From: Novosphingobium sp. PC22D
GTDB lineage: Bacteria > Pseudomonadota > Alphaproteobacteria > Sphingomonadales > Sphingomonadaceae
Reading direction: 5' to 3'
Assembly (NCBI RefSeq): GCF_002556635.1
Contig: NZ_MWMO01000022.1
Span: 1 to 55,609, forward strand
Length of the DNA stretch: 55,609 nt
The notes under the pieces were generated by a model, which had not been told where the DNA came from, searched no databases, and saw only the letters and a list, made by a program, of their open reading frames with translations. Made by a program: the position numbers and the translations under genes. Of the stretch, positions 43,812 to 51,816 are shown piece after piece (position 1 is the stretch's first letter; each line of letters starts with the position of its first letter).

Positions 43812-44128
43812 TGCCCATCTCCCACTCTGATTTGGTCTTTGTCTTCCGGACACGGACTAGCTGCTGCCCCGAGCATCGGAAGTGAGTTCGACGGTCCGGA
43901 CATGCGCGCGGCTCATGCCTTGGCGCGCACCGCGGTCGGCGGCGGGCTCGCCTCGGCGCCCGCAGCAAGTCCGCTGCCGCCCGCATTCCCGTAAGGCATG
44001 GGCGGGAGTCGCTTGTCATTGGACCCGATAGCCGCCGGGCGCCATGTGCGGGGCGACAAGAGAGCAGGCGGGCGCGCACCCATCGTGCGCCGGCCAGCCA
44101 ACACCATCAGACAGCGAGACGGGATGCA
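43812..44128. other. Divergent intergenic region, ligase/thiolase
   Basis: No gene is supported in these 317 nt between the divergent CoA ligase and thiolase. A degenerate relative of the shared operator, CATTCC-CGTA-AGGCAT (43984-43999), has two mismatches and is not annotated as a site. Confidence 0.45.
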
Positions 44129-45295
44129 ATGACCAGGGCGGCGATTGTTGGATGGGGCCACACCAAGTTCGGCAGGCACGATGCCCTCGGCCTCGAGGAC
44201 CTGATCGTCGCTGCGTCGCGCGAGGCGCTCGCCGATGCTGGCCTCGCCGCGGACCACATCGATGCGGTCTGGCTCGGCCACTACAACGGCGGCCTGATCG
44301 CCGATGGCTTCGCATCTTCCATGGTCCATGCGGCGGACCCGGCGCTGCGCTTCAAGCGCGCCACGCGCTGCGAGAACGCCTGCGCCTCTGGTTCTTCGGC
44401 GCTCTATGCCGCCATGGACGCGATCGACTCCGGACGGGTCCGCGCCGCGCTGGTCGTCGGCGCGGAGAAGATGACCGCGCTCGACACCGCAGGCGTAACC
44501 CGCGCCCTCGCCGGCGCGGGATATCAGGCCGAGGAAAGCGGGCTTTCGTTCCCCCAGGTCTTCGCCCGATACGCCCGGGCCTATGCCAAGGCTTACGGCG
44601 ATCCGGGCGAAGGAATGGCGCGGATCGCGGTGAAGAACCACGCCAACGCCCTGCGCAACCCGCTGGCGCAGATGCACCGGCCGATCGACCTCGATTTCGC
44701 CATGACCGTATCCGATCGCAATCCGATGATCGCGAGCCCGCTCAAGCTCAGCGATTGCTCGCTGGTTTCCGACGGCGCGGCGGCCGTCGTGCTGGTGCAT
44801 GAAGACATGGTTCCGCAATTCCGGCGCGCGGTCGGCTTCCGCGCGGCGGCGCAGGTGAACGATCTCCTGCCCCTGTCGGCAAAGCGCCTGGTGGAGTTCG
44901 AGGGCCCAAGGCGCGCCTTCGCCCAGGCCTATGCCCAAGCCGGCGTCGGCGTGCGGGATATCGATTTCGCCGAAGTGCATGACTGCTTCACCATTGCCGA
45001 ACTGCTGACGATGGAAGCCATGGGGCTCGCCGGGCCCGGAAAAGCCTCGAAGGCTCTCGCCGAAGGGGCCACCGAGCGCGAGGGCCGCCTGCCGATCAAC
45101 CTTTCGGGAGGGCTCAAGGCCAAGGGCCATCCCATCGGCGCCACGGGCGTTTCGATGCATGTCATGGCCGCCCGGCTGCTGACGGGGGAGGCGGGAGAGA
45201 TGACCCTCGCCAAGCGCCCCGAATTGGGCCTGTGCTTCAACATGGGTGGCGGCGCGGTCACCAGTTGCGTTTCGATCCTCGAACAGATCAAGTAG
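44129..45295 (+). CDS. Thiolase of the SCP-x/lipid-transfer type
   Basis: The 388-residue thiolase is of the SCP2/nonspecific lipid-transfer group. The nucleophile is Cys85 in ENACASGSSALYA, the His motif is AEVHDCFTIAELL, and the second catalytic region is NLSGGLKAKGHPIGATG. The usual C-terminal Cys-Gly motif is replaced by NMGGGAVTSC, as in this subgroup. Such enzymes cleave 3-ketoacyl-CoA esters with bulky or branched groups, for instance sterol side chains. It is divergent from the CoA ligase, so it may respond to the same signal. GGGA precedes the ATG by about 6 nt. Confidence 0.9.
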   Translation: MTRAAIVGWGHTKFGRHDALGLEDLIVAASREALADAGLAADHIDAVWLGHYNGGLIADGFASSMVHAADPALRFKRATRCENACASGSSALYAAMDAIDSGRVRAALVVGAEKMTALDTAGVTRALAGAGYQAEESGLSFPQVFARYARAYAKAYGDPGEGMARIAVKNHANALRNPLAQMHRPIDLDFAMTVSDRNPMIASPLKLSDCSLVSDGAAAVVLVHEDMVPQFRRAVGFRAAAQVNDLLPLSAKRLVEFEGPRRAFAQAYAQAGVGVRDIDFAEVHDCFTIAELLTMEAMGLAGPGKASKALAEGATEREGRLPINLSGGLKAKGHPIGATGVSMHVMAARLLTGEAGEMTLAKRPELGLCFNMGGGAVTSCVSILEQIK

Positions 45296-45455
45296 CGCGC
45301 GAAGCGGGGCCGTCGCCGGGCAGGGAGAGCGCCTTGCCATTCGTTTCGGCACGACAAGACGACTTCTTCGCGTGGCAGGGATGCGAACCGCGGCTGGCCG
45401 CGTCGTATCCGTAACACCGCCATCGCCAGGCCGGCGGCGCACGCGCGCGGCGTGC

Positions 45456-45495
45456 GGATCGTGACGGCACCGCCGGGGCAGTGCCGCCACGATCC
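45456..45495. terminator. Bidirectional terminator-like hairpin
   Basis: The arms at 45456-45470 and 45481-45495 pair over 15 bp with a single A-C mismatch and a 10-nt loop (ends GGATCGTG / CACGATCC). It lies between the convergent thiolase and TonB receptor genes, 9 nt from the receptor stop. There is no T-run. Confidence 0.6.
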
Positions 45496-45504
45496 GGCGA
45501 TCCG

Positions 45505-47700
45505 TCACAGCTTGATTTGCGACCTCACGCCCACCATGCGCGGTGCTCCGGTCGAAAGCAGCGGGCCGACCGTCGTCAGCGATCCGGCGCCGTGGTAGCC
45601 TTCGTCGAAGACATTGTTCGCGTAGACCCCGATCTCGAAATTCTCGCGCTCGATCCCGACGTAGAGATTGACCAAGGTGTAGGGGTCCTGCCGCAGGAGA
45701 TTCTGGGCGTCGAAATAGCGCGCGCTGGTATAGCTCACGTCGGCCCGGGCCCGCAGGTCGAAACTGCCGAAGACCGGCAGCACCAGTTGCGGGCTGACCG
45801 TGAAGCGCAGCTTCGGCGCGTTGGGAAGCTCGTTGTCGGCGAGATCGGGATCGATCCCGTAGAACTGGCTGACACCGCTCAGGTCGAGATAGCGATCGAT
45901 CTTGCCATCGAGATACGTGACCGCGGCATTGACGTCGAAGCCGGGCACCACGTTGACGTTGGTGGAAAGCTGCGCACCATCGATCGTGCTCTTGCCCAGG
46001 TTGGCCTGATAGGCATAGAGCCCGCTGCTGTCGAGCAACTGGACCTGGCGGTCTGTCCAGTCGATGTGGAAGCCCGAAAGGCTGAAGGTGGCCCGGCCGT
46101 CGAACAACCGGCCCTTGATCCCGCCCTCGTAGTTCCAGAGGAATTCCGGCGCATAAGTGCGCGGCACGCTCGGGTCCGGCGTGGCGACGTTCACGCCTCC
46201 CGACTTGTAGCCCTTCGATGCGGTCGCATAGATCATCAGGCCGGAATCGAACGCATATTGCGCGGTCAGACGCGGCAGCCATTCATTGCTCTTCGCCTTG
46301 CCCGAGATCAGCAATATGGAATTCGTATTGTCGACCGTCTGGTGATCGAAGCGCAGACCACCGCTAAGCAGGAAGTGCGGACCGATCGGCACCTCGGCGT
46401 TGACGAAGGCGGCGAGGTTTTCGGTCCGGCGCCGCTCGATGCCGATCGGATTCGGGAACGCATACCCAAGATAGGTGGTCGAGTCCTCGGCCAGGTGCAG
46501 ATAGTAGCCGCCGACCAGCCAGTTGAACCGCCCCTTGCTCCCTCCCGCGAGACGCAGTTCCTCACTCACCGTCTCGACCTGGGAATCGGCAACGACGTAA
46601 GTGGCATAGACCGGATTGGGATTGCGCGAGGCCGCGCGCGACAGGTCGAAGGCGATGGACTGATCGACCTGCCCGTAGCCTGAAATCGACGTCAGCGTGA
46701 GACCGCCGAAGTCGTGCTCGATCGTCAGCACTTCGGTGTTCGCGTGGCGGCGGAAATAGTGCTTCTCGCCCTGATCCACAGTGAGATCGTAGGCATTCAC
46801 ATCGACGAGGCCGTCGCGCAACGACGTATCAAAGGGCGCGGAAGGCGCCAGGTTCAGATCATAGTCGCGAGGAATGTACGAACAGTCGCTGCACCCGTCG
46901 TTGGTGTAGGTGTAGGTCGCGGAGGCATCGATCGTGGTATCGCCCAGTACCGCCCGAAGCGCGCCGCGAGCCGACACGTCCTTTTCTGAATTGATACCCT
47001 CATCGCCCGTGCCGAGATCATCGAGATAGCCGTCCTGGCGGTGATAGGCGACGGCGGCTGACGCGAAGAGCTTGTCCTCGATTACCGGACCCGAAATGCT
47101 GCCTTGCACCGAGGTCTCGTCATATTCGCCGTATTGCAGCTTCAGGCTGCCCTCGACGTCGTTGCCCGGCTTCTTGGTGATGTAGTTGATCACGCCGCCG
47201 ATGGCATTGGCGCCGTACAGCGTGGCCTGCGGTCCTTCGAGAACCTCGACTCGTTCGATATCGAACAGCGTGGTGCTGATCCCCGCGCTGGTGCCGGTGG
47301 TGAAGCCGTCGACGAAGACCTGGACCGTGGGCGTACCGGTCTCCGTGCTCGACACGCCGCGCATCGAGAGGAAATTAGCGGAACGGCCGAAGGCCTCGAC
47401 GAGATTGACGCTGGGCGCGATCTTCGAAATGTCGCTCAGGTCCTTGACGCCTGCGTTTTCCAGCGTTCCGGAATCGATCGCGGTGATCGTCAGCGGCACG
47501 CTCAGAACCGACTGTGCGCCCGTCTTCTGCGCCGTAACCACGATGTCACCGGCCGCCCAGTCGTTCTGGCCCGTCGATTGCGGCCGCGATGCCGCACCCT
47601 CCTGGGCGCAGACCGGAAGGGCCCAGAGCAGCGCCGCCCCGCTGATTCCCATCGTTAGCCCCCTGGCTCGCCGAACCACGCATGGCTTGTTCATCATCAT
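45505..47700 (-). CDS. TonB-dependent outer-membrane receptor
   Basis: The 731-residue receptor starts at the first of three tandem ATG codons (47700), 5 nt after GGGAGG; an upstream ATG (47733) lies in the palindrome. A signal peptide (GISGAALLWALPVCAQ) is followed by a TonB-box-like GDIVVTAQKTG, the plug (about 55-165, ISKIAPSVNLVEAFGRSANF, LYGANAIGGVINYITKKPG) and a 22-strand barrel ending in GVRSQIKL. It is an energised importer. In sphingomonads such receptors frequently sit in clusters for hydrophobic or aromatic growth substrates, and the neighbouring TetR gene and catabolic genes suggest it brings in the pathway substrate. Two Cys pairs (DGCSDCSYI) in an extracellular loop may form a disulfide. 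Confidence 0.92.
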   Translation of the reverse strand: MMMNKPCVVRRARGLTMGISGAALLWALPVCAQEGAASRPQSTGQNDWAAGDIVVTAQKTGAQSVLSVPLTITAIDSGTLENAGVKDLSDISKIAPSVNLVEAFGRSANFLSMRGVSSTETGTPTVQVFVDGFTTGTSAGISTTLFDIERVEVLEGPQATLYGANAIGGVINYITKKPGNDVEGSLKLQYGEYDETSVQGSISGPVIEDKLFASAAVAYHRQDGYLDDLGTGDEGINSEKDVSARGALRAVLGDTTIDASATYTYTNDGCSDCSYIPRDYDLNLAPSAPFDTSLRDGLVDVNAYDLTVDQGEKHYFRRHANTEVLTIEHDFGGLTLTSISGYGQVDQSIAFDLSRAASRNPNPVYATYVVADSQVETVSEELRLAGGSKGRFNWLVGGYYLHLAEDSTTYLGYAFPNPIGIERRRTENLAAFVNAEVPIGPHFLLSGGLRFDHQTVDNTNSILLISGKAKSNEWLPRLTAQYAFDSGLMIYATASKGYKSGGVNVATPDPSVPRTYAPEFLWNYEGGIKGRLFDGRATFSLSGFHIDWTDRQVQLLDSSGLYAYQANLGKSTIDGAQLSTNVNVVPGFDVNAAVTYLDGKIDRYLDLSGVSQFYGIDPDLADNELPNAPKLRFTVSPQLVLPVFGSFDLRARADVSYTSARYFDAQNLLRQDPYTLVNLYVGIERENFEIGVYANNVFDEGYHGAGSLTTVGPLLSTGAPRMVGVRSQIKL

Positions 47701-47728
47701 AACTGCCTCCCTGAAGGACATGCCCGTT

Positions 47729-47777
47729 GCCATAAATTGACTGTTGTACTCATTTGAGTATCATTGTCAATTATGGC
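47729..47777. promoter_or_regulatory. Nested palindrome, candidate TetR operator and promoter
   Basis: An inner perfect palindrome TACTCA-TT-TGAGTA (47747-47760) is flanked symmetrically, 5 nt away on each side, by GCCATAAATTGAC (47729-47741) and GTCAATTATGGC (47766-47777). These pair perfectly except for one extra A on the left. The whole lies just upstream of the TonB receptor start and just after the tetR stop. The outer arms contain TTGAC on both strands. A TetR-family dimer site controlling the receptor is the obvious reading. Confidence 0.65.
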
Positions 47778-47820
47778 GCAAGAGCCGGTGCGGGGCCCCG
47801 CATGGCCCTGCGCCGTCAAA

Positions 47821-48471
47821 TCAGGTTGGCGAAGCGTTCTTTTCCAGGGGCACCACGAAGGCGTTCACGAACTCGTCGATGAGTTCCGGCTGAAGCGTGG
47901 CGACATCGGCCTGCTTGCCGTTCTCGTGCCAGAACTCGAGCCCCGCCATGCCGCTTGCGACGAGCATGTAGGCCAGGCTCTTGGCTCGCAGGTGCGCGGC
48001 GGGAGTGTCCGGAGAGAACTGCAGGAAGAGCTGCTCCAGAACCTCTTCCCAGTCCCGCCGCATGGCTGCTTGCAGGGGAATACCGGCCGGGTCGTTCCAG
48101 ATCAGGTCGAAGAGCGGCGCGCGCTCCTCCTTGAAGCCGAGCACCGACGTCCACATCGCATCGCGCACGCCCTCGCTGAGCGACTTGTAGGCGCGTGCCC
48201 TGACCCGCTCCGCGACCTGGGCGACCACCGCGCGGTCCTTGTAAAGGAGGATCGCCTCCTTGCTGTTGAAATAGCGCACGATCGTTGCGACCGAGGTTTC
48301 CGAGGCATCGGCGATGTCCTTCAGCGTCGTCGCCGAATAGCCCTTGGTCAGAAACAGCCTCGTCGCTTCTTCGAGGATCGTCTGCCGCGCCCGCAGGTGC
48401 TTGCGCTCGCGCAGCGAAATCGTGCTGCGCGCGGGCTTGGTGCGATTGCCGGTCTTTGCAGGGGAAGCCAA
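47821..48471 (-). CDS. TetR-family transcriptional regulator
   Basis: The 216-residue regulator. I prefer the TTG start at 48471 (LASPAKTGNRTKPAR), because GGAG lies 6 nt upstream and this avoids overlap with the M20 gene; an ATG 60 nt earlier would overlap it. The N-terminal helix-turn-helix (about 28-75, TLKDIADASETSVATIVRYF) is typical, followed by a helical ligand-binding domain (about 80-205). A basic tail precedes the HTH. It lies in the same direction between the M20 hydrolase and the TonB receptor, with a strong nested palindrome immediately downstream, so it probably represses the receptor until a pathway compound binds. Confidence 0.86.
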   Translation of the reverse strand: MASPAKTGNRTKPARSTISLRERKHLRARQTILEEATRLFLTKGYSATTLKDIADASETSVATIVRYFNSKEAILLYKDRAVVAQVAERVRARAYKSLSEGVRDAMWTSVLGFKEERAPLFDLIWNDPAGIPLQAAMRRDWEEVLEQLFLQFSPDTPAAHLRAKSLAYMLVASGMAGLEFWHENGKQADVATLQPELIDEFVNAFVVPLEKNASPT

Positions 48472-48508
48472 GGAATTCTCCAAAAGGTGCGATGCCGCTG
48501 CGGACCTA

Positions 48509-49699
48509 CTACATTCGCCGTACGCCCGCAAAATCCCCCCCGAAGTCCCGTGCGACCGCCGCGCGCAGGTCCGCGTCGCGGAAGAAGTCTATCGCCGTCA
48601 TCGCCATCGCCTTCGCCGCGTCGAGCGTCCCGGTATCGCCCATCTCCGAGGCGGCGCACTGCGCGAAGCATGCCGTGTGGGGCGAGGCGCCGTGCGAATC
48701 GATGCCGATAGTAGGGTGGATGGCGGGGATCAGGTGGCTGACGTTTCCCATGTCCGTGCTGCCGCGCACGCCGACCGGCACGTCGCCCATCTCGAAGAAG
48801 GTCCGCCCCAGAGCCTCCGCATTGGCGCGGTAGGCGAGACACAGCGGGTGGTTGTTCTTCAGGTCGAGGTAGGGGTGCTCGAGCCAGTCTAGTTCGACGC
48901 TTGCGCCCGCGCCAAGCGCGCCAGCTTCGAGGCAGGCCCGCACGCGCGGCACCAGCGCTTGGAGCCCGGCGGCGTCGCGCGCCCGGATAAAGTAGCTCGC
49001 TTCGGCCCGCTCGGGCACGATATTCGCGGCGGCCCCTCCGTAGGTGATGATTCCGTGGACCCGCTCGTTCGGGGTGATGTGCTGCCGCAGTTGCGCGATG
49101 GCCTGATAGGCGGCGACACAGGCGTCGAGCGCGTTCACGCCCGCATGCGGCGCCGACGCGGCATGGGCTCCCCTGCCGCGAAACGTCGCCTTGACCGCGG
49201 TGACCGCCAGCGTCGGCATCTCCTCGAGGTCGACTGCCGCCGGATGAACCATCATCGCGGCGTCGACGCCCGCAAAGGCACCGCGCGCGGCCATGATCGC
49301 CTTGCCCGCTCCGTCTTCCTCCGCCGGCGTTCCCAGGTAGCGCACCCGCCCTCCGAAATCGCCGACACGGGCCAGTCCCAGCGCCGCTCCCAGCCCCATG
49401 GCGGCGATCAGGTTGTGCCCGCAAGCGTGGCCCATTTCGGGCAGCGCATCGTATTCCGACAGGATCGCCACGACCGGCCCCTCGTCCGCGCCGAAATCGC
49501 AGCGAAAACTGGTCTCCAGGTCGAAGGCTCCGCGCGTGGGACGCAGCCCGTGGCGTTCGAGCACCTCGCACAGAAGGTTCGAGGCAAAGCGTTCCTCGAA
49601 CGCCAGTTCGGGCCGGCCGTGGATCTGGCGTGCGACGTCGAGGATCTCGGGCCCCAGATCGTCGATCGCCTGGGTCACTTGGGATTTGAGGTCACGCAT
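48509..49699 (-). CDS. M20-family amidohydrolase (AbgB/PM20D2-like)
   Basis: The 396-residue metallohydrolase carries the family metal-site motif SEYDALPEMGHACGHNL (Cys93, His95) and the catalytic pair in LGTPAEEDGAG (Glu127-Glu128). Further ligands include His in AMMVHPAAVD and His in DSHGASPHT. The lid/dimerisation domain (about 165-285) is present. Relatives hydrolyse N-acyl amino acids, p-aminobenzoyl-glutamate, dipeptides or auxin conjugates. In this cluster it may release the acid moiety from an amide conjugate before CoA activation; this is inference. It is transcribed toward tetR and the TonB receptor and is divergent from the alpha/beta hydrolase. Confidence 0.88.
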   Translation of the reverse strand: MRDLKSQVTQAIDDLGPEILDVARQIHGRPELAFEERFASNLLCEVLERHGLRPTRGAFDLETSFRCDFGADEGPVVAILSEYDALPEMGHACGHNLIAAMGLGAALGLARVGDFGGRVRYLGTPAEEDGAGKAIMAARGAFAGVDAAMMVHPAAVDLEEMPTLAVTAVKATFRGRGAHAASAPHAGVNALDACVAAYQAIAQLRQHITPNERVHGIITYGGAAANIVPERAEASYFIRARDAAGLQALVPRVRACLEAGALGAGASVELDWLEHPYLDLKNNHPLCLAYRANAEALGRTFFEMGDVPVGVRGSTDMGNVSHLIPAIHPTIGIDSHGASPHTACFAQCAASEMGDTGTLDAAKAMAMTAIDFFRDADLRAAVARDFGGDFAGVRRM

Positions 49700-49703
49700 C
49701 GGG

Positions 49704-49732
49704 TTGACACCTTATAAACTGATCATCATTAT
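49704..49732 (+). promoter_or_regulatory. Sigma70-like promoter for the alpha/beta hydrolase
   Basis: TTGACA (49704-49709), a 17-nt spacer and CATTAT (49727-49732) lie in the AT-rich 76-nt gap between the divergent M20 and hydrolase genes. The -35 is perfect and the -10 matches four of six bases. A start near 49740 would leave a leader of about 36 nt. Confidence 0.45.
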
Positions 49733-49775
49733 CTTTTGTATATCATTTCCAATAAATTTCAACGGGTGCCGATAG

Positions 49776-50627
49776 ATGCGGATCAAAGTGAATGGCGTGC
49801 GGCTGTATTTCGACGTGGAAGGCGCCGAGCTGGTCCCGGACGGGCTGACGATGCGTCAGCGCCCCACCCTGCTTCTGCTTCACGGCGGCCCCGGAGCGGA
49901 TCACGCGACCTTCAAGCCGTTCATGTCGCGGTTCGCCGATCATGCGCAGGTGATCTACCTCGACCATCGCGGCCAAGGGCGCAGCGATGTGGGCGAAGCG
50001 CGGGACTGGAACCTGGCGCAGTGGGCGGATGACGTCGCGGGCTTTCTCGAAGCGCTCGACATCGAGCGCCCCTATCTTCTGGGCGCGTCCTTCGGTGGCT
50101 TCGTCGCCCAGGCCTTCGCCACCAGATACCCGGATCGTCTTGCCAAGCTGGCCCTCGTCGCCACGGCCCCGCGCACCGACGCGGAACTGGCCATCCGCGC
50201 GTTCACCGAACTGGGCGGAGAACAAGTCGGCGCCATAGCCCGCCGGTTTCTGTCGCAAGACGGCGGAGCCGACGCCGCGACGGACTACCTGAAGCACTGT
50301 GTCCCGCTGTACCAGGTCTCGCAGGTCGAGATCGCCGAACTGGCCCGCTCGATCGATCGCCCTGCGGTTCGCGAACATTTCTTCAACACCAATGGCGAAT
50401 GGCATACCATGGATTTCCGGGCGGGCCTGGCGCGGATCGCGTGTCCGACGCTGGTTCTGAACGGACGCCGCGATCCGGTCCTCCCGATCCAACTGGCGCG
50501 CGAGATGGCCGAGGCGATTCCCGCCGGGCTCGCCACGCAGCACATCGTCGAGAATGCCGGCCACGGATGGGCCGACCATCCCGAGGAATGGGCCGAAGTT
50601 CTGCGCGCCTTCCTGTTCGACGATTAG
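49776..50627 (+). CDS. Alpha/beta hydrolase (proline iminopeptidase-like)
   Basis: The 283-residue serine hydrolase has the oxyanion motif LLHGGPGADH (35-43), nucleophile Ser105 in LGASFGGFVAQ, acid Asp233 in NGRRDPVLP and His263 in ENAGHGWADHP. The HGGPG motif is characteristic of the prolyl-iminopeptidase/epoxide-hydrolase-like branch, so ester or amide substrates are both possible. No signal peptide is present, so it acts in the cytoplasm. It shares a promoter gap with the M20 hydrolase, which suggests that both act on the imported compound. A perfect 16-bp hairpin follows its stop. Confidence 0.88.
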   Translation: MRIKVNGVRLYFDVEGAELVPDGLTMRQRPTLLLLHGGPGADHATFKPFMSRFADHAQVIYLDHRGQGRSDVGEARDWNLAQWADDVAGFLEALDIERPYLLGASFGGFVAQAFATRYPDRLAKLALVATAPRTDAELAIRAFTELGGEQVGAIARRFLSQDGGADAATDYLKHCVPLYQVSQVEIAELARSIDRPAVREHFFNTNGEWHTMDFRAGLARIACPTLVLNGRRDPVLPIQLAREMAEAIPAGLATQHIVENAGHGWADHPEEWAEVLRAFLFDD

Positions 50628-50639
50628 TCTCGCAGGCTC

Positions 50640-50676
50640 GCCCGACGCGGCGCGCAAACGGCGCGCCGCGTCGGGC
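50640..50676. terminator. Perfect 16-bp bidirectional terminator hairpin
   Basis: GCCCGACGCGGCGCGC (50640-50655), loop AAACG, and the exact complement (50661-50676) form a perfect stem between the convergent hydrolase (stop at 50627) and SDR (stop at 50678) genes. There is no T-run, but the stability is very high. Confidence 0.7.
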
Positions 50677-50677
50677 A

Positions 50678-51517
50678 TCAGATCAGCATCTGGGTCGGCA
50701 TGGCCTCGATGATCGCCCGCGCGCGCTCCTCCACGAGCGAAGCCAGCGCGGGATCGGTATGAACGTAAAGACGCCGTTCGCTCATCGCCTCGAGGACGTG
50801 GCGCCCGACGGCGTCGGGCGAGGCGCCTCCCGCCAGGAAGCTCTTCATGTGGCCGCTCTTGGCTCTGGCCGCCTCCAGCTGCTCGCGGGTCATCGAACGA
50901 GTCACGCTTGGCTGCAGAGCGCGCGTGCGCTCGATGATATTGGTGGCGACCGGCCCGGGACACAGCACCGACACGCCTATGTCCTCGTCCGCCAGCTCGA
51001 TCGCGAGCGCTTCCGAAAGACCGACCACGGCAAATTTCGTCGACTGGTAGAGAACCCCGGCCCCCGCTCCCGCGACCAGTCCGGCGCCGGAGGACGTATT
51101 GACGATATAGCCGCCCTCGCCCAACTCAAGCATCCGCGGCAGGAAAGTGCGAATGCCGTTGAACACACCGTGCAGGTTGATGTCGACTCCCCAGTCCCAA
51201 AGCTCGTAACTCAGCCTGCTGACCGGCGCCCCTCCGGCGACGCCCGCATTGTTGAAAAGCAGCGTCACCGGCCCAAGCCTGTCTTCAACGTCCTTGGCGG
51301 CCCTTGCAAACTCCTCCCGATCGCGGACGTCGAGCACGAACGTCTCGATCGCGGCGAGCGGCAGGAGTTCGGCCCTGGCGATTTCCAGCGCGTCACCATC
51401 GATGTCCGCCAGGGCGAGCTTTACGCCCGCCCCGGCCAGCGCCCGCGCGATGCCGAGGCCTATGCCGTTCGCGCCCCCCGTGATGAAGGCCGTGCGCCCC
51501 GCGAGCTTGAGTGTCAT
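50678..51517 (-). CDS. Short-chain dehydrogenase/reductase
   Basis: A 279-residue classical SDR starting at MTLKLAGRTAFITGGANGIG. The cofactor loop is TGGANGIGLGIA, with Asp after beta-2 (LADIDGDAL) favouring NAD(H), NNAG, catalytic Ser in NTSSGAGLVAG and Tyr-x3-Lys in YQSTKFAVVG. The C-terminal part is long (helices to GVLEAMSERRLYVHTD-type segment), as in SDRs acting on bulky alcohols. It is divergent from the second thiolase, so it is probably part of the catabolic cluster. A longer start (51559) adds an Arg-rich piece without homology. Confidence 0.87.
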   Translation of the reverse strand: MTLKLAGRTAFITGGANGIGLGIARALAGAGVKLALADIDGDALEIARAELLPLAAIETFVLDVRDREEFARAAKDVEDRLGPVTLLFNNAGVAGGAPVSRLSYELWDWGVDINLHGVFNGIRTFLPRMLELGEGGYIVNTSSGAGLVAGAGAGVLYQSTKFAVVGLSEALAIELADEDIGVSVLCPGPVATNIIERTRALQPSVTRSMTREQLEAARAKSGHMKSFLAGGASPDAVGRHVLEAMSERRLYVHTDPALASLVEERARAIIEAMPTQMLI

Positions 51518-51816
51518 TGATCCCGTCCTAGCCGTTCCTGTCAGCCGACCTTCAAACATGGCTCGCCAGGGGCCTGAAATTCATACGCGGCGCGCGCGAT
51601 GCCGCCGGGGAATGCGTGACGGCTCCAGCCATGATGCGCGGGCATGGCTTGCCCCGGGAACTCTCTTCCGGGCCGCGAAGCCCGCAGTTACCTCGCGGCG
51701 AAAGGGCGGTTCACGCGAACGCCGGTGGCGAGCCTGAAGGCCCGCCCCGATCACCGGGGATCTTCGCTGCGGCCGCCCGTTCGCTTGATCCCGATACAAT
51801 ATGGAGATTTTGACTG

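Noticed and set aside
43984..43999. Possible third copy of the CATTCCT-N3-AGGAAT operator
   Set aside because: Two mismatches in the dyad and no match to the ACC flank.
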